Origin: Clostridium oryzae
Lineage (GTDB): Bacteria > Bacillota > Clostridia > Clostridiales > Clostridiaceae
DNA: 64,000 bases
Direction of reading: 5' to 3'
Assembly: GCF_002029235.1 (NCBI RefSeq)
Contig: NZ_MZGV01000022.1
Span: forward strand, 1-64,000
Shown: positions 45,064 through 54,026 of the stretch, in pieces
Layout: each line of letters opens with the position of its first letter
Numbering within the stretch: position 1 is the stretch's first letter
Notes under the pieces: generated by a model
Told to the model about the DNA's origin: nothing
The model's database searches: none
Seen by the model: the letters and a program-made list of their open reading frames with translations, nothing else
Program-made: the position numbers and the translations under genes

Positions 45064-45092
45064 TATACGTACATAACTTATGAATAGTCACA
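45064..45092 (-). promoter_or_regulatory. Candidate ECF-type autoregulated promoter
   Basis: On the minus strand TGTGAC (45087-45092), 17 nt, CGTATA (45064-45069). The AC-core at -35 and CGT at -10 are the pattern of ECF promoters, placed where autoregulation of the sigma gene is expected. This is a single occurrence and could be chance. Confidence 0.3.
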
Positions 45093-45098
45093 TTAAAA

Positions 45099-45134
45099 AG
45101 AGTATTTGTTTATCAATCTTAAACAAATACTCTT
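45099..45134 (-). terminator. Terminator of the citX-like gene
   Basis: A 15-bp near-perfect stem (AAGAGTATTTGTTTA and its complement) with a 6-7 nt loop is followed by five U on the minus strand. It overlaps the stop codon of the citX-like gene. Confidence 0.92.
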
Positions 45135-45651
45135 AAAATAATTCTATTCCTTCTTTATATTCAACATACGATCTATTTATTTCTCTTATTATATCGAAAA
45201 CAGAATGCTTCTCCCCTTGCGAGCACTTTTTTAAACTGTCCCCGCAGATTACACACTTTCTTTCAGATATGCCAGCCATCATCCTAGTAATTATAATGTG
45301 GTTTATGTTATCAAATACTTCAATAACCATCCACTTTCCCAAAACATGATTGTCTTCAAAATATGCCATTAGCTTCTTTAGAGATATAGCATCATCATCG
45401 AGTCCCATAAAAATCATCGGACCATGATTAGAATCCTTGAAGACCTGCCACAGCAATTTATCATCGAGTACATTTTGTAGTATCTTAGTCATTTCATTAA
45501 CGTACTTTTTAGTTAAGAGATTATCTCTATCAGCAGTAGGATAATATACACTTAGACTTATAATAACTGAGCAATTCTTGCCTTTAGAATAATCACTTAT
45601 GTCAACCAGCTCTTCAATCATGATGTTTCTTTCTTGAAAATAAGTTATCAT
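45133..45651 (-). CDS. citX: CitX-like phosphoribosyl-dephospho-CoA transferase
   Basis: A 172-residue protein resembling CitX, which attaches the phosphoribosyl-dephospho-CoA prosthetic group to the acyl carrier subunit of citrate lyase. The diagnostic C-terminal motif is present: SERKCVICGDSLKKC with Cys133, Cys136 and Cys143, then KHS (His149). The middle HVLGKWMVIEVFD matches the conserved HPLGRLxDIDV stretch. The N-terminus is weakly conserved; Met11 (position 45621) is an alternative start. No citrate lyase genes (citDEF, citC, citG) are in the window. The neighbour upstream is a fumarase, so it may serve a lyase encoded elsewhere. Confidence 0.65.
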   Translation of the reverse strand: MITYFQERNIMIEELVDISDYSKGKNCSVIISLSVYYPTADRDNLLTKKYVNEMTKILQNVLDDKLLWQVFKDSNHGPMIFMGLDDDAISLKKLMAYFEDNHVLGKWMVIEVFDNINHIIITRMMAGISERKCVICGDSLKKCSQGEKHSVFDIIREINRSYVEYKEGIELF

Positions 45652-45768
45652 AAAGGTTACCTACCTGTTTAATAAAATATCAAATATAATTTATAATAAT
45701 ATTATAACAGTTTTTTACCTATTTTCCACCTATTTTATATATTTTTATCCTAATTATACAAAAAAACA

Positions 45769-46299
45769 TTATGAACGCTTATAAATCGACTTACCTCTGC
45801 AATCTATGGCAACTATAGCTGGAAACTTTTCCACGTATAATTTCATAATTGCTTCTGCGCCTAAATCTTCATAAGCTATTACCTCGGCGCTTTTAATTGA
45901 TTTAGCAATGAGAGCTCCAGCTCCGCCTATAGCTGCAAAATACACCGCCTTATTTTTCTTCATAGAATTAATAACACCCTCATTTCTAAACCCTTTGCCA
46001 ATCATGCCTTTTAAACCTAAATCCATAAGATATGGAGCATATGCATCCATTCTTCCACTGGTAGTAGGCCCTGCTGATCCAATTACCTGTCCTGGTTTAG
46101 CCGGGGATGGACCCATATAATAGATTACAGAGCCCTTCACTTCTAAAGGCAGCTCTTTACCATTTTTAATAAGCTCTACCAATCTTTTATGTGCAGCATC
46201 TCTAGCAGAATATATAGTGCCAGTTATCAAAACGCTATCACCAACTTTTAAACTTTCTATTACATCCTCACTCAAGGGAGTGTTTATATTAATTTCCAT
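45769..46299 (-). CDS. fumB: Fe-S hydro-lyase beta subunit (fumarase class I type)
   Basis: Smaller subunit, 176 residues, of a two-subunit Fe-S hydro-lyase that interconverts fumarate and malate, or dehydrates L-tartrate. Conserved segments are GDSVLITGTIYSARDAAHKR, YYMGPSPAKPGQVIGSAGPTT and GKGFRNEGVI. It begins 17 nt after the alpha subunit gene. The symbol follows common clostridial usage for split fumarase; tartrate dehydratase (ttdB) is the main alternative, and sequence alone does not decide. Confidence 0.85.
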   Translation of the reverse strand: MEININTPLSEDVIESLKVGDSVLITGTIYSARDAAHKRLVELIKNGKELPLEVKGSVIYYMGPSPAKPGQVIGSAGPTTSGRMDAYAPYLMDLGLKGMIGKGFRNEGVINSMKKNKAVYFAAIGGAGALIAKSIKSAEVIAYEDLGAEAIMKLYVEKFPAIVAIDCRGKSIYKRS

Positions 46300-46316
46300 T
46301 GTACATTACTCCTTTA

Positions 46317-47159
46317 TTATAGTGTTATGCTCTTATGCCTTGTAGCATGGCAATTTATGTTTACCGCTACAGGTAAACCCGCTATGTGAGTGGGATATGT
46401 TTCAATATTAACTGCTAGAGCAGTAGTATTTCCGCCAAATCCTTGTGGTCCAATATCCAGTTCATTGATCTTCAACAGCATCTCATCTTCCAGCTTACTG
46501 TAATACTCATTATTATTTCTAATATTTATAGGCCTAATAAGCGCTTTTTTAGCTAACAGTGCAGCTCTGTCAAAGGTTCCTCCAATACCTACACCTACTA
46601 CGATTGGAGGACATGGATTTGCACCGGCCTCCTTAACAACATTTAATATGAAATTCTTAACTCCATCTATGCCCTCAGATGGTTTGAGCATTTTAATCTG
46701 GCTCATATTTTCAGAGCCGAAACCTTTAGGAGCTACTGTTATTTTTAAGCTATCTCCAGGAACAATCTCATAGTTAATTACTGCAGGAGTATTATCCTTA
46801 GTATTTACCCTGTCTAAAGGATCAGCCACAACAGATTTTCTAAGATATCCTTCTTGGTACCCTCTTCTAACGCCCTCATTTATAGCCTCTTCCAGCGATC
46901 CTCCAACTATATGAACCTCCTGGCCGATTTCAACAAATATGCAAGCCATACCTGTATCCTGACACATAGGTATCCTTTCATTACTAGCCACTTGAGAGTT
47001 TTCCACAATCTTTGCTAAGACGTTCTTTGCTAAATCATTCTTTTCAAGTGACAGATTTCTATCCAGTGCCTCTTTTATATCTGATGATATGTAGTAGTTA
47101 GAGTCTATGCATAAGTTCTTTATTTTTTCAATAATTTCATTTACATTTATCTCTTTCAA
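46317..47159 (-). CDS. fumA: Fe-S hydro-lyase alpha subunit (fumarase class I type)
   Basis: Larger, cluster-binding subunit of 280 residues. Cysteine ligands of the [4Fe-4S] cluster are expected in [12 protein letters not shown] (near 62), in [15 protein letters not shown] (near 182) and in [10 protein letters not shown] close to the C-terminus. These oxygen-sensitive enzymes are typical of strict anaerobes. GGAGGG lies before the start. With the beta subunit it forms one transcription unit. Fumarate hydration is the most likely reaction, as part of an incomplete citric acid cycle; L-tartrate dehydratase cannot be excluded. Confidence 0.87.
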   Translation of the reverse strand: MKEINVNEIIEKIKNLCIDSNYYISSDIKEALDRNLSLEKNDLAKNVLAKIVENSQVASNERIPMCQDTGMACIFVEIGQEVHIVGGSLEEAINEGVRRGYQEGYLRKSVVADPLDRVNTKDNTPAVINYEIVPGDSLKITVAPKGFGSENMSQIKMLKPSEGIDGVKNFILNVVKEAGANPCPPIVVGVGIGGTFDRAALLAKKALIRPINIRNNNEYYSKLEDEMLLKINELDIGPQGFGGNTTALAVNIETYPTHIAGLPVAVNINCHATRHKSITL

Positions 47160-47297
47160 AATGTAAACACCCTCCTTTTATAAATTGGGAAAACAAACAA
47201 AAATATGAACTATAATTCCTCATTTTTAATTAATCTAGTTCATTATATATTTATACAATTATATCATAAAATATCTGATATATTGTACTATATGATA

Positions 47298-47331
47298 AGA
47301 AACGATATATTACCCGGGTAATATATCGTTT
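47298..47331. promoter_or_regulatory. Perfect 34-nt palindrome between cwlD and the fumarase genes
   Basis: Each half is GAAACGATATATTACCC and its complement meets at CCCGGG with no spacer. In RNA it would be a 15-bp stem with a 4-nt loop. On the minus strand it follows cwlD by about 40 nt but is not followed by a clear U-run, so it is either a weak terminator of cwlD or a protein-binding dyad upstream of the fumarase promoter. Confidence 0.7.
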
Positions 47332-47369
47332 CTTTAACATATAAATCATAATATGCGATAATGATTGAA

Positions 47370-48077
47370 TTATGCTCCACTAGTACTAAAATATTTTATG
47401 ACAGCCTCACTTATACTTTTTGCAATTTGCTTTTGATACTCGCTATTTTCTAATTTTTTGCATTCTTCGTAATTTGACATAAATCCAGCTTCTATGATAA
47501 CCTCTGGTATATCCTGAGGATTCTTTAATATCAGATAGCTTTCCTTTGCATTTTTAGCCTCTCTCTTGTTTTCTTTATCAATATCATCTCTCAATTGTTT
47601 CTGTACCATCTCTCCAAAAGATCTGCTTTTGTCATTAGCAGCATACCATACTTGTGCGCCATGATATTGTTTTTGTGGAAAACTATTAAGATGAATACTT
47701 ATAAACATATTACATTCAGAGTTTTCTATAAGGCTGTGTCTATTAACTAAATCTTCTATTTTCTTTTTTCTTATTCTGCCATCCTGAGTATATATACCCC
47801 TATCGTCTTCCCTTGTCATTATAATATAGAATCCATCCTTTTTCAGAATATCTTTCAGCTCTTTAGCAATTACAAGGTTGATATCCTTTTCCAGGATTCC
47901 ATCCTCTCCAGAAGCTCCTCCATCTATACCTCCATGTCCTGCATCAATAAGAATTATTCTCTTGTTATATGCTTTCCTATGTTTAGGCTTCGCACTGACA
48001 TCATAAGTAATACCTGCTACTAATAAACACGTGCAAATTAATATATTTATAAATTTATACATATAATTATTTTTCAT
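47370..48077 (-). CDS. cwlD: N-acetylmuramoyl-L-alanine amidase, CwlD type
   Basis: Zinc amidase (Amidase_3) of 235 residues, with an N-terminal signal/anchor helix (about 8-24). The zinc ligands are His48 (LIDAGHGGIDGGA), Glu63 (ILEKDINL) and His129 (FISIHLNSF); the catalytic Glu is in VIIEAGFMSN. Length and architecture match CwlD, which with PdaA makes muramic-delta-lactam in spore cortex so that germination enzymes can recognise it. This points to a spore former. GGAGGA precedes the start. Confidence 0.87.
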   Translation of the reverse strand: MKNNYMYKFINILICTCLLVAGITYDVSAKPKHRKAYNKRIILIDAGHGGIDGGASGEDGILEKDINLVIAKELKDILKKDGFYIIMTREDDRGIYTQDGRIRKKKIEDLVNRHSLIENSECNMFISIHLNSFPQKQYHGAQVWYAANDKSRSFGEMVQKQLRDDIDKENKREAKNAKESYLILKNPQDIPEVIIEAGFMSNYEECKKLENSEYQKQIAKSISEAVIKYFSTSGA

Positions 48078-48153
48078 TCAATCCTCCTTTGTTCTGCAAA
48101 TTTTAACTTATAAATAAGTAGACATATATCTATTCTTCGATTTCTCGATTTTT

Positions 48154-49464
48154 TTATTCACATTTCCAAAAATATGCACTGTAAGGCAGCAATTCACTTC
48201 CGCCGCCAAAATAATGGTCTGCACCAGTAATTAAATCAACTGCTTTTCCACAGGCTGCATTAAAATTGGCAATATAAGGATTATTATCAGCATTAATAGC
48301 CACTAACACCCGTTCTTTGCCCGTTTTTCGTTCAAATATGCATTGTTTATTTGTAAGAACTATAGACCGAAACTCGCCATAACATAAAGCATCGCTGTTT
48401 TTCTTAGCCTGACTGAGTTTGCTTATCCATTCTGTCAATTCATTTTCTATCGGAACATCGAAACAGGCTCTAAGTGCAGCATCACCTTTGATTTTCGAAC
48501 CCGTTGCTCCCCATTCACTGCCATAATAAACGCAGGGAACACCCGGCATTCCAAAGGCAAGTGCATATATTAGCGGCAAATGCGCCTTATTTGTAAGATT
48601 GCTTGCAATCCTTGTAACATCGTGATTATCCACAAAACTAAGCAGATGCTTTCCCTTATATAAAGTCCAATGTTCCGGTCCAAACTGCCGAAGCAGCGAG
48701 TGTATAATCTCAAACATATTCATGCTGTTAAAACTTGAAAACAAGCCTTTATAGCACTCATAGTTTGTAGCGCTGTGACACATTTCATCATTAACAAATT
48801 GATTATAGTCACCAAACATCAATTCCCCAAGTAAAAGAAAATCTGGCTTTATGCTATTACAAAAACTACGCAGCTGCTTTAAAAATTCACGATCTAAACT
48901 ATAGCATACATCAAGACGTAGACCATCTATATCAAATTCCTTCACCCAGTTTTTTATAGCTTCAAGAATATGCTGAATTACAGCTTCATTGCGAAGATTA
49001 AGTTTTACTAAATCATAGTTTCCTTCCCAGCCTTCATACCACAGACCATCATTGTAATTAGAATTTCCATTAAAATCAATTCGCTGAAACCAATCTTTAT
49101 ATTGAGATTTCTCACGATTTTTTAAAACATCCTGAAAAGCCCAAAAACCTCTTCCTACATGATTAAATACACCATCTATAACCACTTTTATACCAGAAAC
49201 ATGCAAGGCTTGACATACATCAGAAAAATCAGCATTACTGCCTAACCTGCAGTCAATTTTATTAAAATCTCTTGTGTTATATCCATGCGTATCAGCTTCA
49301 AACACTGGTGAAAAATAAACAGCATTCGCACCTAACCTATTAATGTGAGGTATCCAATCTTTTACCTTCAGAATTCTAGACATCTTAATTCCGTCATTTT
49401 CAAAAGGCGCACCGCAAAACCCCAATGGATATATCTGATAAAATACACTTTCGTAATACCACAT
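48154..49464 (-). CDS. GH13 alpha-amylase-family enzyme (cyclomaltodextrinase/neopullulanase-like)
   Basis: Cytoplasmic glycoside hydrolase of 436 residues. The GH13 regions are visible: DGVFNHVG (97-104), GLRLDVCYSLD with nucleophile Asp185, LLGELM with acid/base Glu214, and FVDNHD with Asp282. There is no signal peptide and no N-terminal starch-binding domain, so it probably acts on imported maltodextrins. A short C-terminal beta domain ends the protein. It stands alone between cwlD and an ABC exporter. The exact specificity cannot be told. Confidence 0.87.
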   Translation of the reverse strand: MWYYESVFYQIYPLGFCGAPFENDGIKMSRILKVKDWIPHINRLGANAVYFSPVFEADTHGYNTRDFNKIDCRLGSNADFSDVCQALHVSGIKVVIDGVFNHVGRGFWAFQDVLKNREKSQYKDWFQRIDFNGNSNYNDGLWYEGWEGNYDLVKLNLRNEAVIQHILEAIKNWVKEFDIDGLRLDVCYSLDREFLKQLRSFCNSIKPDFLLLGELMFGDYNQFVNDEMCHSATNYECYKGLFSSFNSMNMFEIIHSLLRQFGPEHWTLYKGKHLLSFVDNHDVTRIASNLTNKAHLPLIYALAFGMPGVPCVYYGSEWGATGSKIKGDAALRACFDVPIENELTEWISKLSQAKKNSDALCYGEFRSIVLTNKQCIFERKTGKERVLVAINADNNPYIANFNAACGKAVDLITGADHYFGGGSELLPYSAYFWKCE

Positions 49465-49574
49465 AGAACTCAGCCCCCAATTTATTTTATTAACATGATA
49501 CTATATTCTTTTTATATACATATCATACCTATTATCAGTTGCGTACGTTCATCATTCAAAGTAGCTGTTTTTAT

Positions 49575-51995
49575 TTACTCCTGATACCTAATTCTCTCTA
49601 CTAATGATTCTTTACGTACATTTGTGCTTAATATTGAAGATAGGATAATTTGCATTACTGACAAAACCAGTACCATAACCAAAATTTCTACCCAAGGTAA
49701 ATGATATATATAAAGTCCTATCCATCCATGACTTCTGCCATATCTGAAGACTCTATATCCAATAGGAATTCCTACTATAACTGCTACCAGTACAGTACCA
49801 ACTGTAAAAATGATTCCTTCCATTTGAAGCATATAATTTAATTGCTTATTTGTCATTCCAATGGCCTGTAACACTCCAAATTCCCGCTTTCTTGTAATAA
49901 TACTTATAATCATTGTATTGGCCATATTCATAAAACCAATTATCCCCATAATTGCAAGTATCGTATAACAAGCCAGCTGCAAGAATCTCGTAGAAGTCTT
50001 AGAAACACTTAATGCATCTTGATAGGTCTCAATATCAATATGCTCATTATCTGCAAACAATTTTTTTAATTTCTCTTTCACTGCAGCAACCTGGTCTTTG
50101 TCACAATTCACCCATACAATACCAATATTACTATCGCCTAATCCGAGTTTTTGGGAAGTCTTATCTGTAATTGCCCAATCTGCATCGCAACTTCCAAAAG
50201 CGCCTTGTAATGCTCCTTGATATTCTGCAGCTTTTTTCTCTCCATGCAAAACAGCCTTGATATTTTTATTAAGAGAATAACCCTCATCCTCTATAAAACG
50301 GGACCATCCGAAGATTATTGCATCATTCTTTACCGCAGTATCATAATCTAGATTTCCTCTTCCTGCTGCCTCTTCTGCCAATTTCTCAAAACCTTCTTTA
50401 TCCAGTACCATAACTGAATTTAGTCGTTTTCCCACCTTCATAGCTAGAATATTTCTTGTTTTTACATCCGTAACTCCACTTATTTGTTTAATCTGCTCAA
50501 TATTATCTTTTCCCAATGGATTTTTTTGAAGAATAGCATCCAAATTGTTTTGGGGGTAAGCTTTATCATTGAGTGAATAGTCCAGACTAAGCTTAATCTG
50601 TCCATATTCTACATTTCGCCTTGCATCATACTCATTATCAATGTTTCCCACAAAATTTGCTATAATCACAAACAGCACGCAGGAAAGGCCCATAGTACAA
50701 ACCGTCATAACCGTTCTCTTTTTATTAACTGAAAATGCTGCAAATGTCATCTCTTTTGCACCCATGGAATGATAGCCTTTTCTAACATAACTTATTTTTG
50801 AATTCTTCTCCTGATAGCGTATCGCCTCTACCGGCGAAATCTTTGAAACAATTTTCATAGGTTTGCGTAATGCAAGCCAGGTTGTAATTAACGAAACCGC
50901 AGCAACACTAAGCAGTAAAGGAATCGATACAATTGATATACTTATTGTCTCCACTCCCTGCTGAATTTTCTGTGTCTGACGCATCATCCAGTCAAAGCTG
51001 AACACTCCAACGATACAGCCCAATAGCAATCCTAGAGGTATTCCAACTATCGCCATTATCATACCTTCACGCATAACTATTCCTCGCAGCTGCTTTTTTG
51101 TTGCTCCAATTGCCTTAATTTTCCCATATTCCTGAATTTTTTGTGTTATTCCAATCTGAAATATATTGTAAATAACAATTACAGAAAATACTACAATACA
51201 AGCTGCTATCAAAATTCCTCCAGCTATCGTATCTGTGCCAGGATCTAATGCCCAAATCAGATAATAGGTATTAGCAATTACCTGTTTTTCTGCAATTCCG
51301 CATTTGCCTGCAAGTTTTTTTAATACCTCTTCCGCATTATCACTGGTAATTGAAACAGATTTATCTAATCTAAAATATGCAGAATAGTATCTGTATTTCT
51401 TTGAAATACGGCTATTATAATAGCTTTTTGAAACATAGACGTTATAACCCTTTTGTTCTATACTGCTCGTCGTATCCTTTAATATTCCACTAATGACAAA
51501 AGTACGATTAACATATTTACTGCTGTTATCGTTACGGCATTGAATCGTTATTTCATCTCCTAGTTGTGGATTTTCACAGCCCATTGCTTTAAAAAAAGCC
51601 TTTTGTGCTGTAATTTCATTTTCCTGCTTTGGGAAAGTACCCTGGCTAAGATAATGACTTAAATTTGAAAGCCTTCTCGCTGTATCATCTACCCAATAAA
51701 GCTTAATATCTTTATTGCTTTTCACTTTACCCGCATATGACCTTAATCCAATATCCGTAAATTCACTTCGTAATTGCATTTCATGAATTTGCGTTTCAGT
51801 CACATTTTCAAAGGCTCCATAAGAACTTCCATATTGTTGTCCTGCATTTTCATGATTATACTTTATCGAGCCATAGCAAAACGCCCCAATTACTGTCAAT
51901 AGCATTGTAGATAACATGATAGCAATAATAATTAAAATGCTTCGTGTCTTATTTTTCTTATCATTGCTAATCGCAAGATTTGTAATACACTTCAT
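49575..51995 (-). CDS. FtsX-family ABC transporter permease
   Basis: Membrane protein of 806 residues with two FtsX domains. TM1 is at about 18-40, then a large extracytoplasmic loop (about 45-255), a triplet of helices (about 260-375), a second loop (about 455-680) and a final triplet (about 685-790). Both halves carry the QxxGxxxKQL motif (IKAIGATKKQLRGIV; LQAIGMTNKQLNYML). This plan is that of MacB/YtrF-like or peptide-sensing exporters. It begins 2 nt after its ATPase gene, and a two-component system precedes both, so the set resembles an antimicrobial-peptide sensing and resistance module. Confidence 0.9.
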   Translation of the reverse strand: MKCITNLAISNDKKNKTRSILIIIAIMLSTMLLTVIGAFCYGSIKYNHENAGQQYGSSYGAFENVTETQIHEMQLRSEFTDIGLRSYAGKVKSNKDIKLYWVDDTARRLSNLSHYLSQGTFPKQENEITAQKAFFKAMGCENPQLGDEITIQCRNDNSSKYVNRTFVISGILKDTTSSIEQKGYNVYVSKSYYNSRISKKYRYYSAYFRLDKSVSITSDNAEEVLKKLAGKCGIAEKQVIANTYYLIWALDPGTDTIAGGILIAACIVVFSVIVIYNIFQIGITQKIQEYGKIKAIGATKKQLRGIVMREGMIMAIVGIPLGLLLGCIVGVFSFDWMMRQTQKIQQGVETISISIVSIPLLLSVAAVSLITTWLALRKPMKIVSKISPVEAIRYQEKNSKISYVRKGYHSMGAKEMTFAAFSVNKKRTVMTVCTMGLSCVLFVIIANFVGNIDNEYDARRNVEYGQIKLSLDYSLNDKAYPQNNLDAILQKNPLGKDNIEQIKQISGVTDVKTRNILAMKVGKRLNSVMVLDKEGFEKLAEEAAGRGNLDYDTAVKNDAIIFGWSRFIEDEGYSLNKNIKAVLHGEKKAAEYQGALQGAFGSCDADWAITDKTSQKLGLGDSNIGIVWVNCDKDQVAAVKEKLKKLFADNEHIDIETYQDALSVSKTSTRFLQLACYTILAIMGIIGFMNMANTMIISIITRKREFGVLQAIGMTNKQLNYMLQMEGIIFTVGTVLVAVIVGIPIGYRVFRYGRSHGWIGLYIYHLPWVEILVMVLVLSVMQIILSSILSTNVRKESLVERIRYQE

Positions 51996-51997
51996 AA

Positions 51998-52666
51998 TTA
52001 TCCTACCACCTTTCCATCCTCGATGGTAATGGTCCGATCTGCAATCTGAGCAATATCTGGATCGTGTGTAATCATTACTAAAGTCTGTCCATATTTCTGT
52101 GTAGACATCTTAAGTAAGGCTATCACTTCATCACTTGTTTTAGAATCTAAATTTCCTGTTGGTTCATCTGCAAAAATGATATCTGGTTTTGTAGCTAATG
52201 CTCTTGCAATAGCCACCCTCTGCTGCTGCCCGCCTGATAGGGTATTCGGAAGATTATGCAGCTTTTTATCAATTCCTAATGTTGTAATAATGTCCCTTAT
52301 AAAAGCTTCATCAATCTGTTTCCCATCTAATCCAATAGGTAAAACAATATTTTCCCATATATTTATAGATGATACCAGATTATAAGATTGAAAAATAAAT
52401 CCAATTTTTCTTCTTCTAAATACAGCCAGTTTATCCTCTTTCAACTGAAATAAATCCTGATTTTTTAAATATACCTTTCCCCCTGTTGGTGTATCCAAAC
52501 CTCCAAGCATATGCAAAAGAGTGCTTTTACCAGAACCGGACTTTCCAATAATGGTAACAAATTCTCCATGCTTTATAGACAGATTTACATTGCTTATAGC
52601 CTTAACAAGATTATCACCTTTTCCATATGTTTTACACAAATTTTCTGTCCTTATTATATTCTCCAT
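51998..52666 (-). CDS. ABC transporter ATP-binding protein (MacB/LolD type)
   Basis: ATPase of 222 residues with Walker A GKSGSGKSTLLHMLGG (about 36-51), signature LSGGQQQRVAIARAL, Walker B PDIIFADEPTGNLD and H-loop MITHD. This is the standard partner of FtsX-type permeases. The ATG at 52666 is preferred; GAGGAG lies 8 nt before it, whereas a GTG three codons upstream is too close to that site. It works with the 806-residue permease encoded next. Confidence 0.95.
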   Translation of the reverse strand: MENIIRTENLCKTYGKGDNLVKAISNVNLSIKHGEFVTIIGKSGSGKSTLLHMLGGLDTPTGGKVYLKNQDLFQLKEDKLAVFRRRKIGFIFQSYNLVSSINIWENIVLPIGLDGKQIDEAFIRDIITTLGIDKKLHNLPNTLSGGQQQRVAIARALATKPDIIFADEPTGNLDSKTSDEVIALLKMSTQKYGQTLVMITHDPDIAQIADRTITIEDGKVVG

Positions 52667-52736
52667 GTCATTCACTCCTCGTATTAATATAATAATAACA
52701 TATAATAGGTCTCTTTCATTTTGCTTTCAATATATC

Positions 52737-52763
52737 AAAAAAGCCTTACAAAACTGTAAGACT
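52737..52763 (-). terminator. Terminator downstream of the kinase gene
   Basis: A stem built on AGTCTTAC / GTAAGGCT with a small loop is followed on the minus strand by TTTTTT. It separates the RR-HK unit from the ABC genes, which therefore need their own promoter. Confidence 0.82.
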
Positions 52764-52775
52764 TCTCATATTTTT

Positions 52776-54026
52776 TTACTGACATGGCAGTTGAATTATA
52801 AATTTAGATCCCTTTTTATTCTCTCCGGATTCCACCCTAATCGTACCATGATGTCTGCTGATAATTTCTCTAGTCAAATATAGTCCGATACCTGAACCTG
52901 GCTGCTTTTTTACGGCAGGTGAATTACCTCGATAAAACCGTTTGAAAATCTGATTATATTCTTCTTTTGCAATTCCAATTCCTTCATCACAGATTTCAAT
53001 GCGCAGAAACGTAACCAATTTGAGCATACGAATGATAATGTTCTTATTTTCAGAACTATATTTAATCGCATTCTCGAAAATGTTAATAAACGCTTCACAT
53101 AACCATTTCTTATCATGCGGAATGTACAGATCTTTCAATTCTTCCTCTGCTTCAAATTCTATCTCAATATTTTTCCCTTCTGCTTTTTCGTACACTCTAT
53201 TAATAGAAGCTAAAATCGTATCAAAAACACACTGATTATCGAGCATGATATCTATCATGCCCGCTTCCATTCTGGAAATGTTAATAAGTGCACCTAATAA
53301 ATTTTCAATCCCAAGTATCTGAATTTTACACCTTTCTGTAAATTCAGTTTTTTCTTCTGCGGATAAATCCTGCTGTAATATTTCAAAGCTTGTCTTTAAG
53401 GCAGCTACAGGGGTTTTTAGCTGATGAGAAATATCTGACACTAATGACTTGGTAGATTCCTTCTCCATCATCTCACGTTCATTTAGAAGCCTTAAAGCAT
53501 CACCAAAAGAAGAAATTTCATAATATAGCTTTTTTAAACTTTCATCATCAAATTGAGTCACGATTTCATTATGTGTATCTACAATTCCCTGCTTATAGTC
53601 CGAAATCAATTTTTCAATAATTTCAATTTCTTTACGCATCCTCTTTTTATTTATCAAATTTATTATAAGAATAGCTAAGAATAAAGCTATGAGAATTATA
53701 AATGAAATACATATAATCATCATACTTTGCAATTCAAATTTATGGAACAAAGCATTTTTACTATGCAGTTTATAACCGTATCGGTACAGTATTTCTTTTC
53801 CTTTGCTAATGTCCTTGATCTGTCCTGTTTTTAAAATCTTAGATGCTTTATCAATGGTATTTTCTTCATTTAACATCATACAAATGATTGAAATTTTTTC
53901 TCGATAGTTATCATATTGTATTTTCACCAAGACTGTATCTAAAATCCCAATTAACAAAACGAAACACCCTATAAGTATTATTCTGCTTGATTTCTTGCTG
54001 TCATACCTACTCATTCCTTCATACAT
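52776..54026 (-). CDS. Sensor histidine kinase
   Basis: Membrane kinase of 416 residues: TM1 (about 15-35), an extracytoplasmic loop of about 60 residues, TM2 (about 101-125), a linker, HisKA with His201 (LVSDISHQLKTPVAAL) and HATPase_c with FENAIKYSS, DEGIGI and GSGIGLYLT. The sensor loop is short. It overlaps the regulator gene; either the ATG at 54026 (16-nt overlap) or one at 54014 (ATGA overlap) may be used. It probably controls the adjacent ABC exporter. Confidence 0.92.
   Translation of the reverse strand: MYEGMSRYDSKKSSRIILIGCFVLLIGILDTVLVKIQYDNYREKISIICMMLNEENTIDKASKILKTGQIKDISKGKEILYRYGYKLHSKNALFHKFELQSMMIICISFIILIALFLAILIINLINKKRMRKEIEIIEKLISDYKQGIVDTHNEIVTQFDDESLKKLYYEISSFGDALRLLNEREMMEKESTKSLVSDISHQLKTPVAALKTSFEILQQDLSAEEKTEFTERCKIQILGIENLLGALINISRMEAGMIDIMLDNQCVFDTILASINRVYEKAEGKNIEIEFEAEEELKDLYIPHDKKWLCEAFINIFENAIKYSSENKNIIIRMLKLVTFLRIEICDEGIGIAKEEYNQIFKRFYRGNSPAVKKQPGSGIGLYLTREIISRHHGTIRVESGENKKGSKFIIQLPCQ

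Noticed and set aside
49213-49580. Plus-strand frames around the start of the GH13 gene
   Set aside because: No ribosome binding site, partly antisense to the GH13 gene, no recognisable domain.
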